Assembly: GCF_003026285.1 (NCBI RefSeq)
Contig: NZ_PYOD01000002.1
Span: forward strand, 434,001 to 498,000
From: Photobacterium profundum
Lineage (GTDB): Bacteria; Pseudomonadota; Gammaproteobacteria; Enterobacterales; Vibrionaceae
Direction of reading: 5' to 3'
Length of the DNA: 64,000 nt
Shown here: positions 7,103 to 15,397 of the stretch, one piece after another
How the letters are laid out: every line of letters starts with the position of its first letter
How positions within the stretch are numbered: position 1 is the first letter of the stretch
Notes under the pieces: generated by a model
The model's database searches: none
Seen by the model: the letters and a program-made list of their open reading frames with translations, nothing else
Told to the model about the DNA's origin: nothing
Made by a program: the position numbers and the translations under genes

Positions 7103-8338
7103 TTATGCTTGTGGAGGTGTACCTTCACAGTTAGAAACAACAGCATCAATTTGTACTAAAGCACCCATAGGGATAGCTGAAACACCCACAACTGTTCTTG
7201 CAGGAAGATCGCCTTTGAAGAAAGTCGTGTAAATTTCGTTTACAGCATCGATATCTTCAATATTTTTAAGTTGGATATTGATTTTAACTGTATCGTCCAT
7301 CACATGGTCAACACTTTCAATAATTGCCTTAATATTGTTTAGACATTGTTCTGCTTGCGCTTTTACGTCACCAGCAACTAATTCATTTGTTTTCGGGTCT
7401 ACAGGTAATTGGCCAGAAACATGATTGTAGTGAGAGAAAGCAACAGTGTGTGAGTATGTCGCTTTTGGTGCATTTTCCGTATTGCTTGCTTCGATTACAA
7501 GTAAGCTTGTGTCTTCAGGAAGTTGTGGTGGTGTACCATCACCATGTGATACAGATGTATCAATTTGTACTAAAGCACCCATAGGTAAAGCTGAAGCATT
7601 AACTATTGAGCGTACAGGGACATAGTTCGGGTAAAATTTTGCACAAACTTCGTTTACCGCTTCAACATCAGCGATATCTTTAAGGAAGATAGTTGTTTTA
7701 ACTACATCATCCATTACGTGATCGATGCTTTCTAAGATTGCTTTAATGTTATTTAAGCACTGTTCAGTTTGCTCTTTAACACCACCAGCTACCAACGCAC
7801 CTGTTTTTGGATCAATTGGTAATTGAGATGCAAGGTTATTATAGTGAGAGAACGCAACAGTCTGTGTGTATAGACCCTGTGGCGCATTTTCTGTGTTTCT
7901 TGATACTTTAACAAGAGCACAAGGTGCCTGTGGAGTTGTGCCTTCACCGTTTGAGATAAGCGCATCAATTTGTACCAAAGCATCACTCATCGGTAATGCT
8001 GCAACTGCAACTACCGTACGTGTAGGAAGAGCACTTTGGAAGAAAGCTGTGTAAATTTCATCGATAGCTTCAATGTCTGAAATATTCTTAACGAAGATAT
8101 TCAATTTAACAACATCGTCCATTACATGGCCGATACTTTCTACAATTGCTTTAATATTGTTTAAGCACTGTGTTGCTTGGTCTTTTACAGAACCAACAAC
8201 AATTTCGCCCGTTTTAGGATCAACAGGTAATTGAGCTGAAATATTATTATAATGAGAAAAAGCTACAGTTTGTGTAGATACAGAACTTTGTGGTGCATTC
8301 TCTGTGTTTCTTGAAAACTTAATGATATCGCCAGACAT
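7103..8338 (-). CDS. triple-tandem RidA (YjgF/UK114) domain protein
   Basis: 411 residues made of three RidA-like domains with a period of ~137 residues (about 10-130, 147-265, 285-405). RidA is normally a single ~128-residue trimer that hydrolyses reactive enamine/imine intermediates (2-aminoacrylate). Each unit repeats the same blocks: NTENAP, VAFSHYN, QLP-DPKTG/N, QCLNNIKAI and VMDD. The substrate-carboxylate arginine (R105 in E. coli RidA) is kept in all three (R107, R243, R381), while the position matching Glu120 is Asp in each (VQID). The fused chain could fold as an intramolecular trimer (inference). Its leader shares a 157-bp block with that of carbamate kinase. Small hydrophilic linkers contain GEGTTPQ/GDGTPPQ/CEGTPPQ. 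Confidence 0.9.
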   Translation of the reverse strand: MSGDIIKFSRNTENAPQSSVSTQTVAFSHYNNISAQLPVDPKTGEIVVGSVKDQATQCLNNIKAIVESIGHVMDDVVKLNIFVKNISDIEAIDEIYTAFFQSALPTRTVVAVAALPMSDALVQIDALISNGEGTTPQAPCALVKVSRNTENAPQGLYTQTVAFSHYNNLASQLPIDPKTGALVAGGVKEQTEQCLNNIKAILESIDHVMDDVVKTTIFLKDIADVEAVNEVCAKFYPNYVPVRSIVNASALPMGALVQIDTSVSHGDGTPPQLPEDTSLLVIEASNTENAPKATYSHTVAFSHYNHVSGQLPVDPKTNELVAGDVKAQAEQCLNNIKAIIESVDHVMDDTVKINIQLKNIEDIDAVNEIYTTFFKGDLPARTVVGVSAIPMGALVQIDAVVSNCEGTPPQA

Positions 8339-8413
8339 ATAGATACTTCTCTTTAATAAATTTTATTTGAAGGAATAAACTAAGTGGCGCCATGGTAAGT
8401 GAAATTATTTAGG

Positions 8414-8570
8414 GGAAATGTGATAGGTATCAAAATATCATTTCACTAGAAATAGCTAATTGATAGAATGAATAGTCACTATACGATTAATTATCCGCGA
8501 GTATGCGAGTAATCTGGCTGTTATGTCATTTTTTTTACGAATGATTCGTTAATTATGAATATAATCTCAG
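8414..8570 (-). promoter_or_regulatory. promoter/leader block A, shared with carbamate kinase leader
   Basis: Homologous, over the same 157-bp length and in the same orientation, to 16556-16712 upstream of carbamate kinase. Conserved words include AAATGTGA, CACTAGAAA, CGATTAA-TATCC, TTTTTTA-GA and ATCTCAG. It contains a CRP-like site with one good half (AAATGTGA-N6-TCA). It begins 76 bp upstream of the triple-RidA start. Confidence 0.7.
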
Positions 8571-8781
8571 TGATTTAAATGCTCTATTAGCTTATTTAAA
8601 TCCAATTTTGATACGTTGTTCACAATAAACTCATGCAAACTCAAGAATAAGCGCCATTAGTGCATTATTTATGTCGTTATAAATGCATAAATTCCCTGAA
8701 GGGTTTCACTGAGTTCCTCTTCTTCGTAAGATAATAAGCCGACGAGATATAAATCGATGCAAAAACACAACAAGTCACTAA
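8571..8781. other. upstream part of the 778-bp gap before the lipoprotein gene
   Basis: Weak continuation of the carbamate-kinase-leader similarity (TTAAAT...TGATA-GTTG-TCAC near 8595-8622). No gene seen. Confidence 0.35.
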
Positions 8782-9063
8782 CAAATACTTGATAAATTTA
8801 GTGATATAATCCCGTTTACACCACATGGTAAACGAGATAAAAAAGCGGATAGAGCCTTTCCGAAAAAGACCATTTACCGATACGAAAAGGTAGTGGTTGA
8901 CTGCAATCACTCTAAACTCATCAGCACAGCACATACTGCCGAGCAAAACCACCGGAAAGTTGAAGGTAAGATTCTTCAGTGCGAGGGGGAATCTGATGAA
9001 GTAGCAAAGACCACATTACCTCACTTCTATATCTGTGCCTCAGATCTTTTCCAACGTATTTAA
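8782..9063 (+). pseudogene. open frame without start codon, possible gene fragment
   Basis: 93 sense codons are open from a TAA at 8779 to TAA 9061-9063, without any in-frame ATG. The composition looks protein-like (KKTIYRYEKVVVDCNHSKLI, then CEGESDEVAKTTLPHFYI). A 91-aa frame on the opposite strand looks like its shadow. Most likely a decayed 3' fragment of a lost gene; family not recognised. Confidence 0.35.
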
Positions 9064-9116
9064 AATAGCCTTATATACTTAAAAATACTCCATGGGTCAC
9101 TTTAAGGCGGAACGAA

Positions 9117-9974
9117 ATGCTGAAACACTTTCACTTTCAATCTTCTATAGTGTTATTCATCTTATTCCTTGCCGGCTGTAGCTCAACCTCTGAGACAAGA
9201 CCAGACCTACCTGAATACAGTTTTCTTGATTCCACCAAAAGCTTTCTCGAATTAAATAGCACCCGATCTAATGGAGCGGTGGTTGATAAAGGAAATTTTT
9301 ATCCCAAAAGTGCGTATTCATTTAGCTACCGATATTGCGCTAATAGTGTGCAACAGGCGAAGAACGATATTGCCGAATACCTCGCTCTCGCCAAAAGAAC
9401 CTGTGATGCCAACATTGGTACGTTAGTCCATCAAGAAACGGCATCATGGTGTGTTTACAATGCAAATACCGTTGAAGAACGCCCTATCTTTTCAGCGCGT
9501 ATATCTAGCACAGAACTTTGGGCTGACTTGTGTTTAGATGGACCCTTTGTCACTTTACGAGTCATCGAAAATACCAATGCTCCTTCTAATGAATGGCTTG
9601 GTGCTGCTCAAATATTAGGTTATCAACCTTACTCAATACATCGTACACTTATTAGCGATAATGACGTTCTAGGCAGCACAGCGTATACATCACAACCCAA
9701 CGTGACAGTACAGCCCCAAGTGTGGACAGAAGAAAGTCAGTTTATTTATACCAATAAAGGGCAAACAGTTTGCTTGTTTGAACAACCTAAAGGTTCGAGT
9801 TTAGGTCACACTTACCAAGGCACAGTAATGCAGGCCTACAAAGGACGGGTAAAAGTATTAGCAACAGCCAAGTTTAAAGGGGATATTCGGATCGCACCTG
9901 CGCTTGAAAGAGTCGATTGGTATAGTGAAGCGTACATAGATGCAGCGGCTAACTCTTGGTTCGTCTGTGGATGA
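9117..9974 (+). CDS. putative lipoprotein of unknown function
   Basis: 285 residues with a lipoprotein signal: short charged N-terminus, hydrophobic stretch, lipobox LAGC with acylated Cys21 followed by SSTS (outer-membrane sorting expected). The mature part has six or more cysteines (YCANS, RTCDAN, SWCVYN, DLCLDG, TVCLFE, FVCG), suggesting disulfides in the periplasm. No known domain recognised. ATG start with AAGGCGGAACG upstream. Confidence 0.8.
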   Translation: MLKHFHFQSSIVLFILFLAGCSSTSETRPDLPEYSFLDSTKSFLELNSTRSNGAVVDKGNFYPKSAYSFSYRYCANSVQQAKNDIAEYLALAKRTCDANIGTLVHQETASWCVYNANTVEERPIFSARISSTELWADLCLDGPFVTLRVIENTNAPSNEWLGAAQILGYQPYSIHRTLISDNDVLGSTAYTSQPNVTVQPQVWTEESQFIYTNKGQTVCLFEQPKGSSLGHTYQGTVMQAYKGRVKVLATAKFKGDIRIAPALERVDWYSEAYIDAAANSWFVCG

Positions 9975-9988
9975 GGTGGATTAACGTA

Positions 9989-10435
9989 TTATAGAACACG
10001 CTTAAAAGGTATACATCCACCCGGTAAATCTTTTGAATTACCGATTTGTTCAAATCCCATCTTTTGATAGAAAGAGGCAGCATAGAACGAAGAGTTTAAT
10101 TTAACCGTTGATTGAGGTGAACAACGCTTACATACAGCTAACGCATGTAAGATAAGCTGTTTTCCAATACCTTGATGATGAAAGTCAGGATCGACAAAAA
10201 GATTAGAGATATAACAAAAATCTTTAATTAATATCGTGCCAACAACTTTACCGTCAACACGATATATATAATGTGCTGTACTTTCTTGATGACACTTCCA
10301 CCATAAGATTTCATCCACACTGCAGGCTATAAGCGAATCAGCCTCTGTATTTAATACATCGATACACGTTTTTATCGACTTACTAATTAACTTAATAATA
10401 TCTGAAACATCTCTATCATTTACAGCTTCAATCAA
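9989..10435 (-). CDS. GNAT-family N-acetyltransferase
   Basis: 148 residues. Acetyl-CoA binding motif A is clear (FVDPDFHHQGIGKQLI, matching Q/R-x-x-G-x-G), followed by the C-terminal AASFYQKMGFEQIG motif common to GNATs acting on small molecules or proteins. Substrate unknown. Convergent with the lipoprotein gene (14 bp apart) and probably independent of the oxidase gene 53 bp upstream of it. Confidence 0.85.
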   Translation of the reverse strand: MIEAVNDRDVSDIIKLISKSIKTCIDVLNTEADSLIACSVDEILWWKCHQESTAHYIYRVDGKVVGTILIKDFCYISNLFVDPDFHHQGIGKQLILHALAVCKRCSPQSTVKLNSSFYAASFYQKMGFEQIGNSKDLPGGCIPFKRVL

Positions 10436-10488
10436 CGTTGTTTCTACTCATAATCCATAACTGAAAGGCTAGTATCCCCTCATTACCT

Positions 10489-11628
10489 TTAATTGTCCAA
10501 AACGGAAATACGAACAGCCTCTTCAGCAGCTTCTAATGCCCCTTCTATATAACCACCATTTTCAACGGCAGCTTCAGTGCCCGCGAAATACCAACCCAGA
10601 TCATTCAATGCAGAGATATTCCTAGGTAACCCGTAGCTTGGGTGAGACGCTGGTGCCATTTGATCGGTCGTCGTTGCAGTGAATGCTTGCTGGCTCCAAT
10701 CTACCAACTTTACATCTATAGGACTCGCTGCTTGTTCACCAAAAATTCGCGCTAACTGGCTGACTGCCATCGACTTAATAAGCTCGTCACCTGCCGATAT
10801 TCTCGTAGTTGCATCAATCCCCACAAAACCAAACAGTACCCCGACACCTCCAAACGTCGATGCATCATGTATATCAACTAAAGGGCCGACTCTACTACTT
10901 GCAGAGCCTGATAAACCATTATTACGCCAAAAAGGTTTATCATACACCGCAAAAAATTTTGCATGAGCAGCCATCCAAGTAGGCGTCGAAGCAAATGCCT
11001 TTTCAATAGCAACAGGTAAAGCGGGTTGAAATTGAACACTCTCTGCAATTAGACGTAATGGCATCGCAAAAATAACGTTTTTGGCAATAATTTGCATATC
11101 GGTGGTATGCATTTCACCTACCTGCTTATCATCGTTCATCGCAAGAGTTACATGGGAATAAACACCCGTTTTAACGACATTTTTTACGGTCGACTGTAGA
11201 TATACTTTATGCGCTGGCAGCTGTTTTTTTACACCATCAATCACTGTTTGCATTCCACCAGCAACACGCATTGATATTGGTGATCCTACAAGACCCGCCT
11301 CATAACGTGTTGCAGGCGTAGTTGGATCATTATCAAACATATAAGCCCCCTCCGCATATTGAGGGAATACCGGCAATAACAAATCATCGATTAACTGTGT
11401 AATTCGTGGATGCATTGACGGCCAAAACCATGATGGTCCCATATCAACACGATTTAAACTGGCATCATTGTGAGTGCTCTTCAATGTGGTAACAGACTCT
11501 GAGTAAATACGCCCACCAACACGATCACGCCCTTCAACAATGACATAATCTTTACCCAATTTCTCTAGTTGAAGTGCTGCATATAAACCACTTAACCCTG
11601 CGCCTACAATAATAAAGTCAGTTTTCAT
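10489..11628 (-). CDS. FAD-dependent amine oxidase-type oxidoreductase
   Basis: 379 residues. The N-terminal Rossmann motif (IIVGAGLSGLYAALQLEKLG, then VEGRDRVGGRIYS) and the C-terminal FAD motif (YFAGTEAAVENGGYIEGALE) are those of the flavin-containing amine oxidase family. The protein is shorter than typical monoamine oxidases and has no signal peptide, so it is cytoplasmic. Its start overlaps the end of the cupin gene by 4 nt (ATGA), so the two are translationally coupled. Substrate unknown; the cupin partner and the divergent LysR gene suggest a small inducible amine or polyamine degradation unit (inference). Confidence 0.87.
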   Translation of the reverse strand: MKTDFIIVGAGLSGLYAALQLEKLGKDYVIVEGRDRVGGRIYSESVTTLKSTHNDASLNRVDMGPSWFWPSMHPRITQLIDDLLLPVFPQYAEGAYMFDNDPTTPATRYEAGLVGSPISMRVAGGMQTVIDGVKKQLPAHKVYLQSTVKNVVKTGVYSHVTLAMNDDKQVGEMHTTDMQIIAKNVIFAMPLRLIAESVQFQPALPVAIEKAFASTPTWMAAHAKFFAVYDKPFWRNNGLSGSASSRVGPLVDIHDASTFGGVGVLFGFVGIDATTRISAGDELIKSMAVSQLARIFGEQAASPIDVKLVDWSQQAFTATTTDQMAPASHPSYGLPRNISALNDLGWYFAGTEAAVENGGYIEGALEAAEEAVRISVLDN

Positions 11629-12317
11629 AGCGTATCCCCAGAGACAGCATGATTAAGCTGATGTAAATGGTGTCCCGTTTTTATCCACACGATACAACCT
11701 GTGTGCCCCACTTTCGCGTTTAATCTCTCCCCTATCGGTAAACGTAACCAATCATGCTTAGTATAATTTACGTCATCATGTTCACAGTCACCATCAATGA
11801 TCAAGATTTCGATACCTCCAATGTTTTCTAGCATGATCGTTGAATGCTTATCCCAACGCTCTAAACGCACAACTTCATGCTTAAAGCTGTGTAATGATTG
11901 AATCGCAACACCCGTTCGCGCTTCATCTTTCACAAATAAGTGTTGTTGGGTGCCAATATGAACGGGTTGAATATCCCCTTCTTGAAACTGCCCTAGTTTC
12001 ACAAAAATCATACAGCCAGGTTCAACGGAGGGCATATGAGATGTACCGGGAGGGTTTCTCATATACGTACCTATAGGATAACGGCCATGTTCATCGGCAA
12101 ACTCACCATCTAACACTAAGAACTCCTCACCGCCATCATGAATATGGGATGAAAAGTAACTATTAGGTTCATAACGAACGATGGTCGTCGCAACAGCAAT
12201 CTCACCACCATCACGCTCTAACATTTTTCGTTTTACTTCTTTTATAGGTGATAACGACCATTGTGACTGCTCAAAGAATGCATTCACTTTTTTCGTAAGA
12301 TCGATATTGAGTTTCAT
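11625..12317 (-). CDS. double-cupin protein, ChrR-like
   Basis: 230 residues with two cupin halves. The first carries a complete metal site: H58, H60, E64 (SHIHDGGEE) and H94 (PPGTSHMP), as in the ChrR cupin of anti-sigma factors and related dioxygenase-like proteins. The second half (about 130-225) keeps the fold but lacks most ligands. There is no anti-sigma zinc domain, so an enzyme or metabolite-binding role is likelier than sigma control. First gene of a two-gene operon with the flavin oxidase, divergent from a LysR gene. Confidence 0.82.
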   Translation of the reverse strand: MKLNIDLTKKVNAFFEQSQWSLSPIKEVKRKMLERDGGEIAVATTIVRYEPNSYFSSHIHDGGEEFLVLDGEFADEHGRYPIGTYMRNPPGTSHMPSVEPGCMIFVKLGQFQEGDIQPVHIGTQQHLFVKDEARTGVAIQSLHSFKHEVVRLERWDKHSTIMLENIGGIEILIIDGDCEHDDVNYTKHDWLRLPIGERLNAKVGHTGCIVWIKTGHHLHQLNHAVSGDTL

Positions 12318-12463
12318 GTGACTTCCTAGACTGGCTTCTCTTTATTTAGGTACATCATTTATGTGCACCCTATCTATACGTATACAATAAACATCTATAC
12401 ATAACGCATTCGGTATATAAGAAAGTTTGGCTTATTTTCGTATACTCAACAAATCATAACTTC

Positions 12464-12500
12464 TATACTTCCGTTAAAGATTTTCTTTACCGGAAGTATA
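12464..12500. promoter_or_regulatory. 37-bp palindrome in the cupin/LysR intergenic region
   Basis: TATACTTCCGTTAAAGA, TTT, then TCTTTACCGGAAGTATA: 16 of 17 positions pair. It sits midway between the divergent cupin operon and the LysR gene, 64 bp before the LysR start. An operator for the LysR protein is the simplest reading; LysR sites (T-N11-A) are usually interrupted dyads like this one. Confidence 0.65.
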
Positions 12501-12563
12501 ATTAAAAGTCATTAATGGCTTTGGGTTAAGCAAGAGCTGATTAAAAAGTAGTGAGTATAAGCA

Positions 12564-13475
12564 ATGAAAATTATCGCGCATTTGAACGGATTACGAGCTT
12601 TTGAAGCCTCTGCAAGGCATCTTAGTTTTTCTATGGCGGCAAAAGAATTGAACGTAACACCTGCGGCAATAGGTCAGCAAGTGCGGTTACTTGAAGAATG
12701 GTTAGACATAAAGCTGTTTAATCGCAGTGTAGTCGGATCAGCACGCTTAACACTTACCAAGCAGGCAGTTAAAGCGCTACCCGAAATCACACGAGGCTTT
12801 GAACACCTTTCAAGTGGGCTTTCCTTATTGCAAAAGCCTGCTAATAATCATCTTCTCACTGTTACCGTAAGTCCTGCATTTGCAGCAAAATGGCTCTTAA
12901 TGCGTATTGATAGCTTCCAACTTCAACATCCTGAGTTTGATTTACGTTTAGATACGAACACACGTACTGTCGATTATTTTTCAGAGGGCATTGATATTGG
13001 TGTACGTTACGGAAAGGGGAATTGGGCTGGGCTATCAGCGGCATTGTTAATGAAAGAAAAAGTCTTTCCGGTATGCTCACCCGACTTGATTCAACAAGGG
13101 CTAAAGAAACCTAAAGATATACAACATTTTCCTCTATTGCATGATCAATCTTTACCCGAAGACAGTGGTTTTCCTACTTGGCAAGGGTGGTTAGAAAATC
13201 ACAATATAATGGGGATAAACACCGACCGTGGACTTCGTATCAATAACTCTGCTTCTGTTATACAAGCAGCAGTAAGTGGGCAAGGCATTGCGTTAGGTCG
13301 CAGTGTATTAGTGAAAGACGATTTAGATTGTGGCCGGCTTATTCGTCCTTTTGCTGATTCACAATCCCCAGTCGAGCTTGCGTATTACGTAGTATGGAAG
13401 CCTGAACATGATAATACTGAGAAAGTACAAGCTTTTAGGTTATGGTTACAACAGCAGGCAAAAGAAATCACCTAG
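12564..13475 (+). CDS. LysR-family regulator, GcvA-like
   Basis: 303 residues. N-terminal HTH (LRAFEASARHLSFSMAAKEL, VTPAAIGQQVRLLEEWL) of the GcvA/AmpR subgroup, followed by the type 2 periplasmic-binding-fold effector domain from ~95 (NHLLTVTVSPAFAAKWL). Divergent from the cupin-oxidase operon, with a palindrome between, so it probably controls that operon and itself. Inducer unknown. Confidence 0.9.
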   Translation: MKIIAHLNGLRAFEASARHLSFSMAAKELNVTPAAIGQQVRLLEEWLDIKLFNRSVVGSARLTLTKQAVKALPEITRGFEHLSSGLSLLQKPANNHLLTVTVSPAFAAKWLLMRIDSFQLQHPEFDLRLDTNTRTVDYFSEGIDIGVRYGKGNWAGLSAALLMKEKVFPVCSPDLIQQGLKKPKDIQHFPLLHDQSLPEDSGFPTWQGWLENHNIMGINTDRGLRINNSASVIQAAVSGQGIALGRSVLVKDDLDCGRLIRPFADSQSPVELAYYVVWKPEHDNTEKVQAFRLWLQQQAKEIT

Positions 13476-13583
13476 ATCCCCACCATTTTAAATGGGTATA
13501 TCTATAATTGCTGTTTTCTTTGTGCAAGTGCGTATAAGTGACTAATACTTAGTAATCGCTTACTCATTTTTCGAGCACACATA

Positions 13584-14033
13584 ATGAAGACATCACCCGA
13601 CAAAATAATGGTCATCCTAGGTTATATGGGACTTCTTCCTTTTGCGCTCAGTATTGCGTGTATTTGGTTGGATAAAACACTTTTTAGCCTTGCCCCTACA
13701 ACGGTATTTATTGCTTACAGTGCTGTAATTTTAAGTTTTCTTTCAGGTGTGCTGTGGGGAAATGCGATTGATCACATGAAACACTCTCTAAGTCGCAATG
13801 CATTAATTTTAAGTCTCCTTTTCGCCTTGATTGCTTGGGGAACACTACTACATTCGCCTGAAGTGTATGTAATTTCAATTCTAGTACTATTGTTTGGTTT
13901 TGTGGCTGTATGGTTTTCTGAGATGAAAATAAGAGAAACAGAACATGAAGAAAATCCGAAGAATTACCAACAATTACGTAACCGCTTAACAGCATGTGTG
14001 GGCTTTATGCACCTTGTCGTACTGGTAAGTTAA
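13584..14033 (+). CDS. DUF3429 family inner-membrane protein
   Basis: 149 residues with four to five membrane helices. The conserved LSFLSGVLWGNAI stretch after the second helix is typical of DUF3429 proteins (YgjV/TmpA-unrelated, function unknown). The C-terminal region ends with a soluble loop (EHEENPKNYQQLRNR) and a last helix. Single gene, convergent with the 26-codon gene at 14147. Confidence 0.8.
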   Translation: MKTSPDKIMVILGYMGLLPFALSIACIWLDKTLFSLAPTTVFIAYSAVILSFLSGVLWGNAIDHMKHSLSRNALILSLLFALIAWGTLLHSPEVYVISILVLLFGFVAVWFSEMKIRETEHEENPKNYQQLRNRLTACVGFMHLVVLVS

Positions 14034-14102
14034 ACCTCATCATTTCAACACTCATAAATTCGCCGACTATCAAGGATAGAATAAATAGCCGTAAACGAAA
14101 AA

Positions 14103-14124
14103 AGGCTACCTATATAGGTAGCCT
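14103..14124 (-). terminator. rho-independent terminator of the 26-codon gene
   Basis: Perfect palindrome GGCTACCTATATAGGTAGCC; on the minus strand it is followed by TTTTTTCG. It lies 22 nt after the stop codon of the small gene. On the plus strand no T-run follows, so it serves the minus strand. Confidence 0.85.
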
Positions 14125-14146
14125 CTTAAAATTCTTTGATTCAGTT

Positions 14147-14227
14147 TTATGCTTTTTTAACAATAATCTGATCTGTTTCACGTGTTTGCTGAAACCAAAA
14201 ACGCTTTCTGCCTGAAGATTTAGACAT
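14147..14227 (-). CDS. 26-residue basic small protein with its own SD and terminator
   Basis: ATG at 14227, stop TAA at 14147. The peptide begins MSKSSGRKRFWFQQ and ends IIVKKA: very basic at the N-terminus with an aromatic FWF core and no membrane span. AAAAGGG lies 8 nt before the ATG, and a textbook terminator follows the stop. The combination argues for a real gene too short for usual callers. No family recognised; it is next to the cold-shock gene, separated from it by that gene's terminator. Confidence 0.6.
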   Translation of the reverse strand: MSKSSGRKRFWFQQTRETDQIIVKKA

Positions 14228-14405
14228 GCTAGTACCCTTTTAAATATAATTTTGCATCAATATGCGTGGAGCCTGAAACGATTTACTTATTTGATGTAAT
14301 TATACGAAAGGAAACTTCTAGACATGAACTTATGAGGAAGATGTTGGAAATGTTTCTTATTGCACACGGTTGTATTACATTTAAATAGGTCTATTTTTAG
14401 GCCTG

Positions 14406-14450
14406 TTATTTACGATTGATCATTGCTTTACACTGAGCAATCGTAAATAA
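14406..14450. other. 13-bp inverted repeat downstream of the cold-shock gene
   Basis: TTATTTACGATTG, 19-nt spacer, CAATCGTAAATAA, perfect arms, directly abutting the csp terminator. Possible binding site or transcript-end structure controlling the 26-codon gene, whose promoter should lie in 14228-14450. Confidence 0.5.
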
Positions 14451-14472
14451 ATGCTGGCTCGAAGCCAGCATT
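14450..14472 (-). terminator. terminator of the cold-shock gene
   Basis: AATGCTGGC-TTCGA-GCCAGCATT, 24 nt beyond the csp stop, followed on the minus strand by TATTTA. Confidence 0.75.
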
Positions 14473-14495
14473 ACTTCGAAGAATAAATCTTCTAA

Positions 14496-14705
14496 TTATA
14501 AAGCTACAACGTTTGCAGCTTGAAGACCTTTCTGGCCTTGTTCAACTTCAAAAGAAACCTTTTGACCTTCAGCAAGAGTTTTGAAACCCTCTGAAGCGAT
14601 AGCACGGAAGTGAACGAATACGTCAGCGCCGCCGTTGTCTTGAGTAATGAAACCGAAACCTTTCTCTTCGTTAAACCACTTTACGATACCAGTTGTGTTA
14701 GACAT
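14496..14705 (-). CDS. cold-shock protein, CspA family
   Basis: 69 residues, single cold-shock domain. RNP1 (KGFGFI, residues 15-20) and RNP2 (VFVHF, 29-33) are intact. A start at 14705 ([11 protein letters not shown]) is chosen over an upstream in-frame ATG at 14810, because it gives the family length and has AAGGG 8 nt upstream; the extra 35 codons would lie in the leader. RNA chaperone that melts secondary structure in the cold or in growth transitions. A cold-box-like element lies in the leader. Confidence 0.95.
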
Positions 14706-14775
14706 AATATGTCCCTTATAAAAATTCATTAAAAAATTCGCAGAGTTGCGATATTGCCAAGAAGTTGAATTATTA

Positions 14776-14786
14776 AATGTACGTGA
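14776..14786 (-). promoter_or_regulatory. cold-box-like element in csp leader
   Basis: Minus strand TCACGTACATT matches the E. coli cspA cold box (TGACGTACAGA) at 8 of 11 positions, 71 nt upstream of the start codon. Weak, but in the right kind of place. Confidence 0.35.
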
Positions 14787-14994
14787 AGCTAAGGGAAACA
14801 CTGAGGACAAAAACTGAAAGCAAATGTATCTTAGGGTTTAACTTTTACTTATACTGCATTAATAACCCTGAACAACAGAGCGAGACGAATAATACCAGAC
14901 TATTGGTTGCTGTAAAGCGTTTTTTTCATTAAACACAAAAAATATCTTAGGAGGGTTTTCCAACAAAGCTAACAATCTACATTGTTTGGCTAAC

Positions 14995-15221
14995 TCATAC
15001 TAAAGCAGCAAAGCCTGCCTTGATGATACCATTAACAACCTTTTCTTCGATGGGCGGAACCATTTCATTGCCGATGGGCTAAGGCGGCACGCATACCCAA
15101 ACCGATACCACAGCCTGTAATCACAACAGAAGTCATAAGCAACACGGCGGAGGTTAATCATTACTGTATCTAAAATAAGTGCACGTCGCAGCCCTACACG
15201 GTCTTGTAAACGGTAGTTCAA
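14995..15221 (-). pseudogene. frameshifted C-terminal fragment of an unidentified gene
   Basis: Minus-strand frames read TSVVITGCGIGLGMRAALAH, then in another frame IGNEMVPPIEEKVVNGIIKA followed by GFAALV and a stop. Together they look like the end of one protein with a frameshift near 15080 and another near 15130. No start region remains. It is downstream of carbamate kinase in the same direction, so it may be the relic of an operon partner. Family not recognised. Confidence 0.5.
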
Positions 15222-15397
15222 TTAATAATAAAGATTACAAAGCTAAAAATATGGCTGAAAAATTCACTTAATTTTTATTTTTATACTCAAGGTAACCTAG
15301 GTATATTTATACAGAGTAAATTAAAACTGCCTGCTTAACCTTTAAATAAAAGCTCAAGCAAGCAGTGTTTATTTTTCAAGCAGAAGATTATCTATTA

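Noticed and set aside
8677..8952. 91-codon frame on the minus strand
   Set aside because: No ribosome-binding site; it is opposite the better plus-strand open frame and looks like its shadow.
14496..14810. 104-aa version of the cold-shock protein
   Set aside because: The extra N-terminus is leader sequence; the internal ATG at 14705 has the ribosome-binding site and gives the family length.
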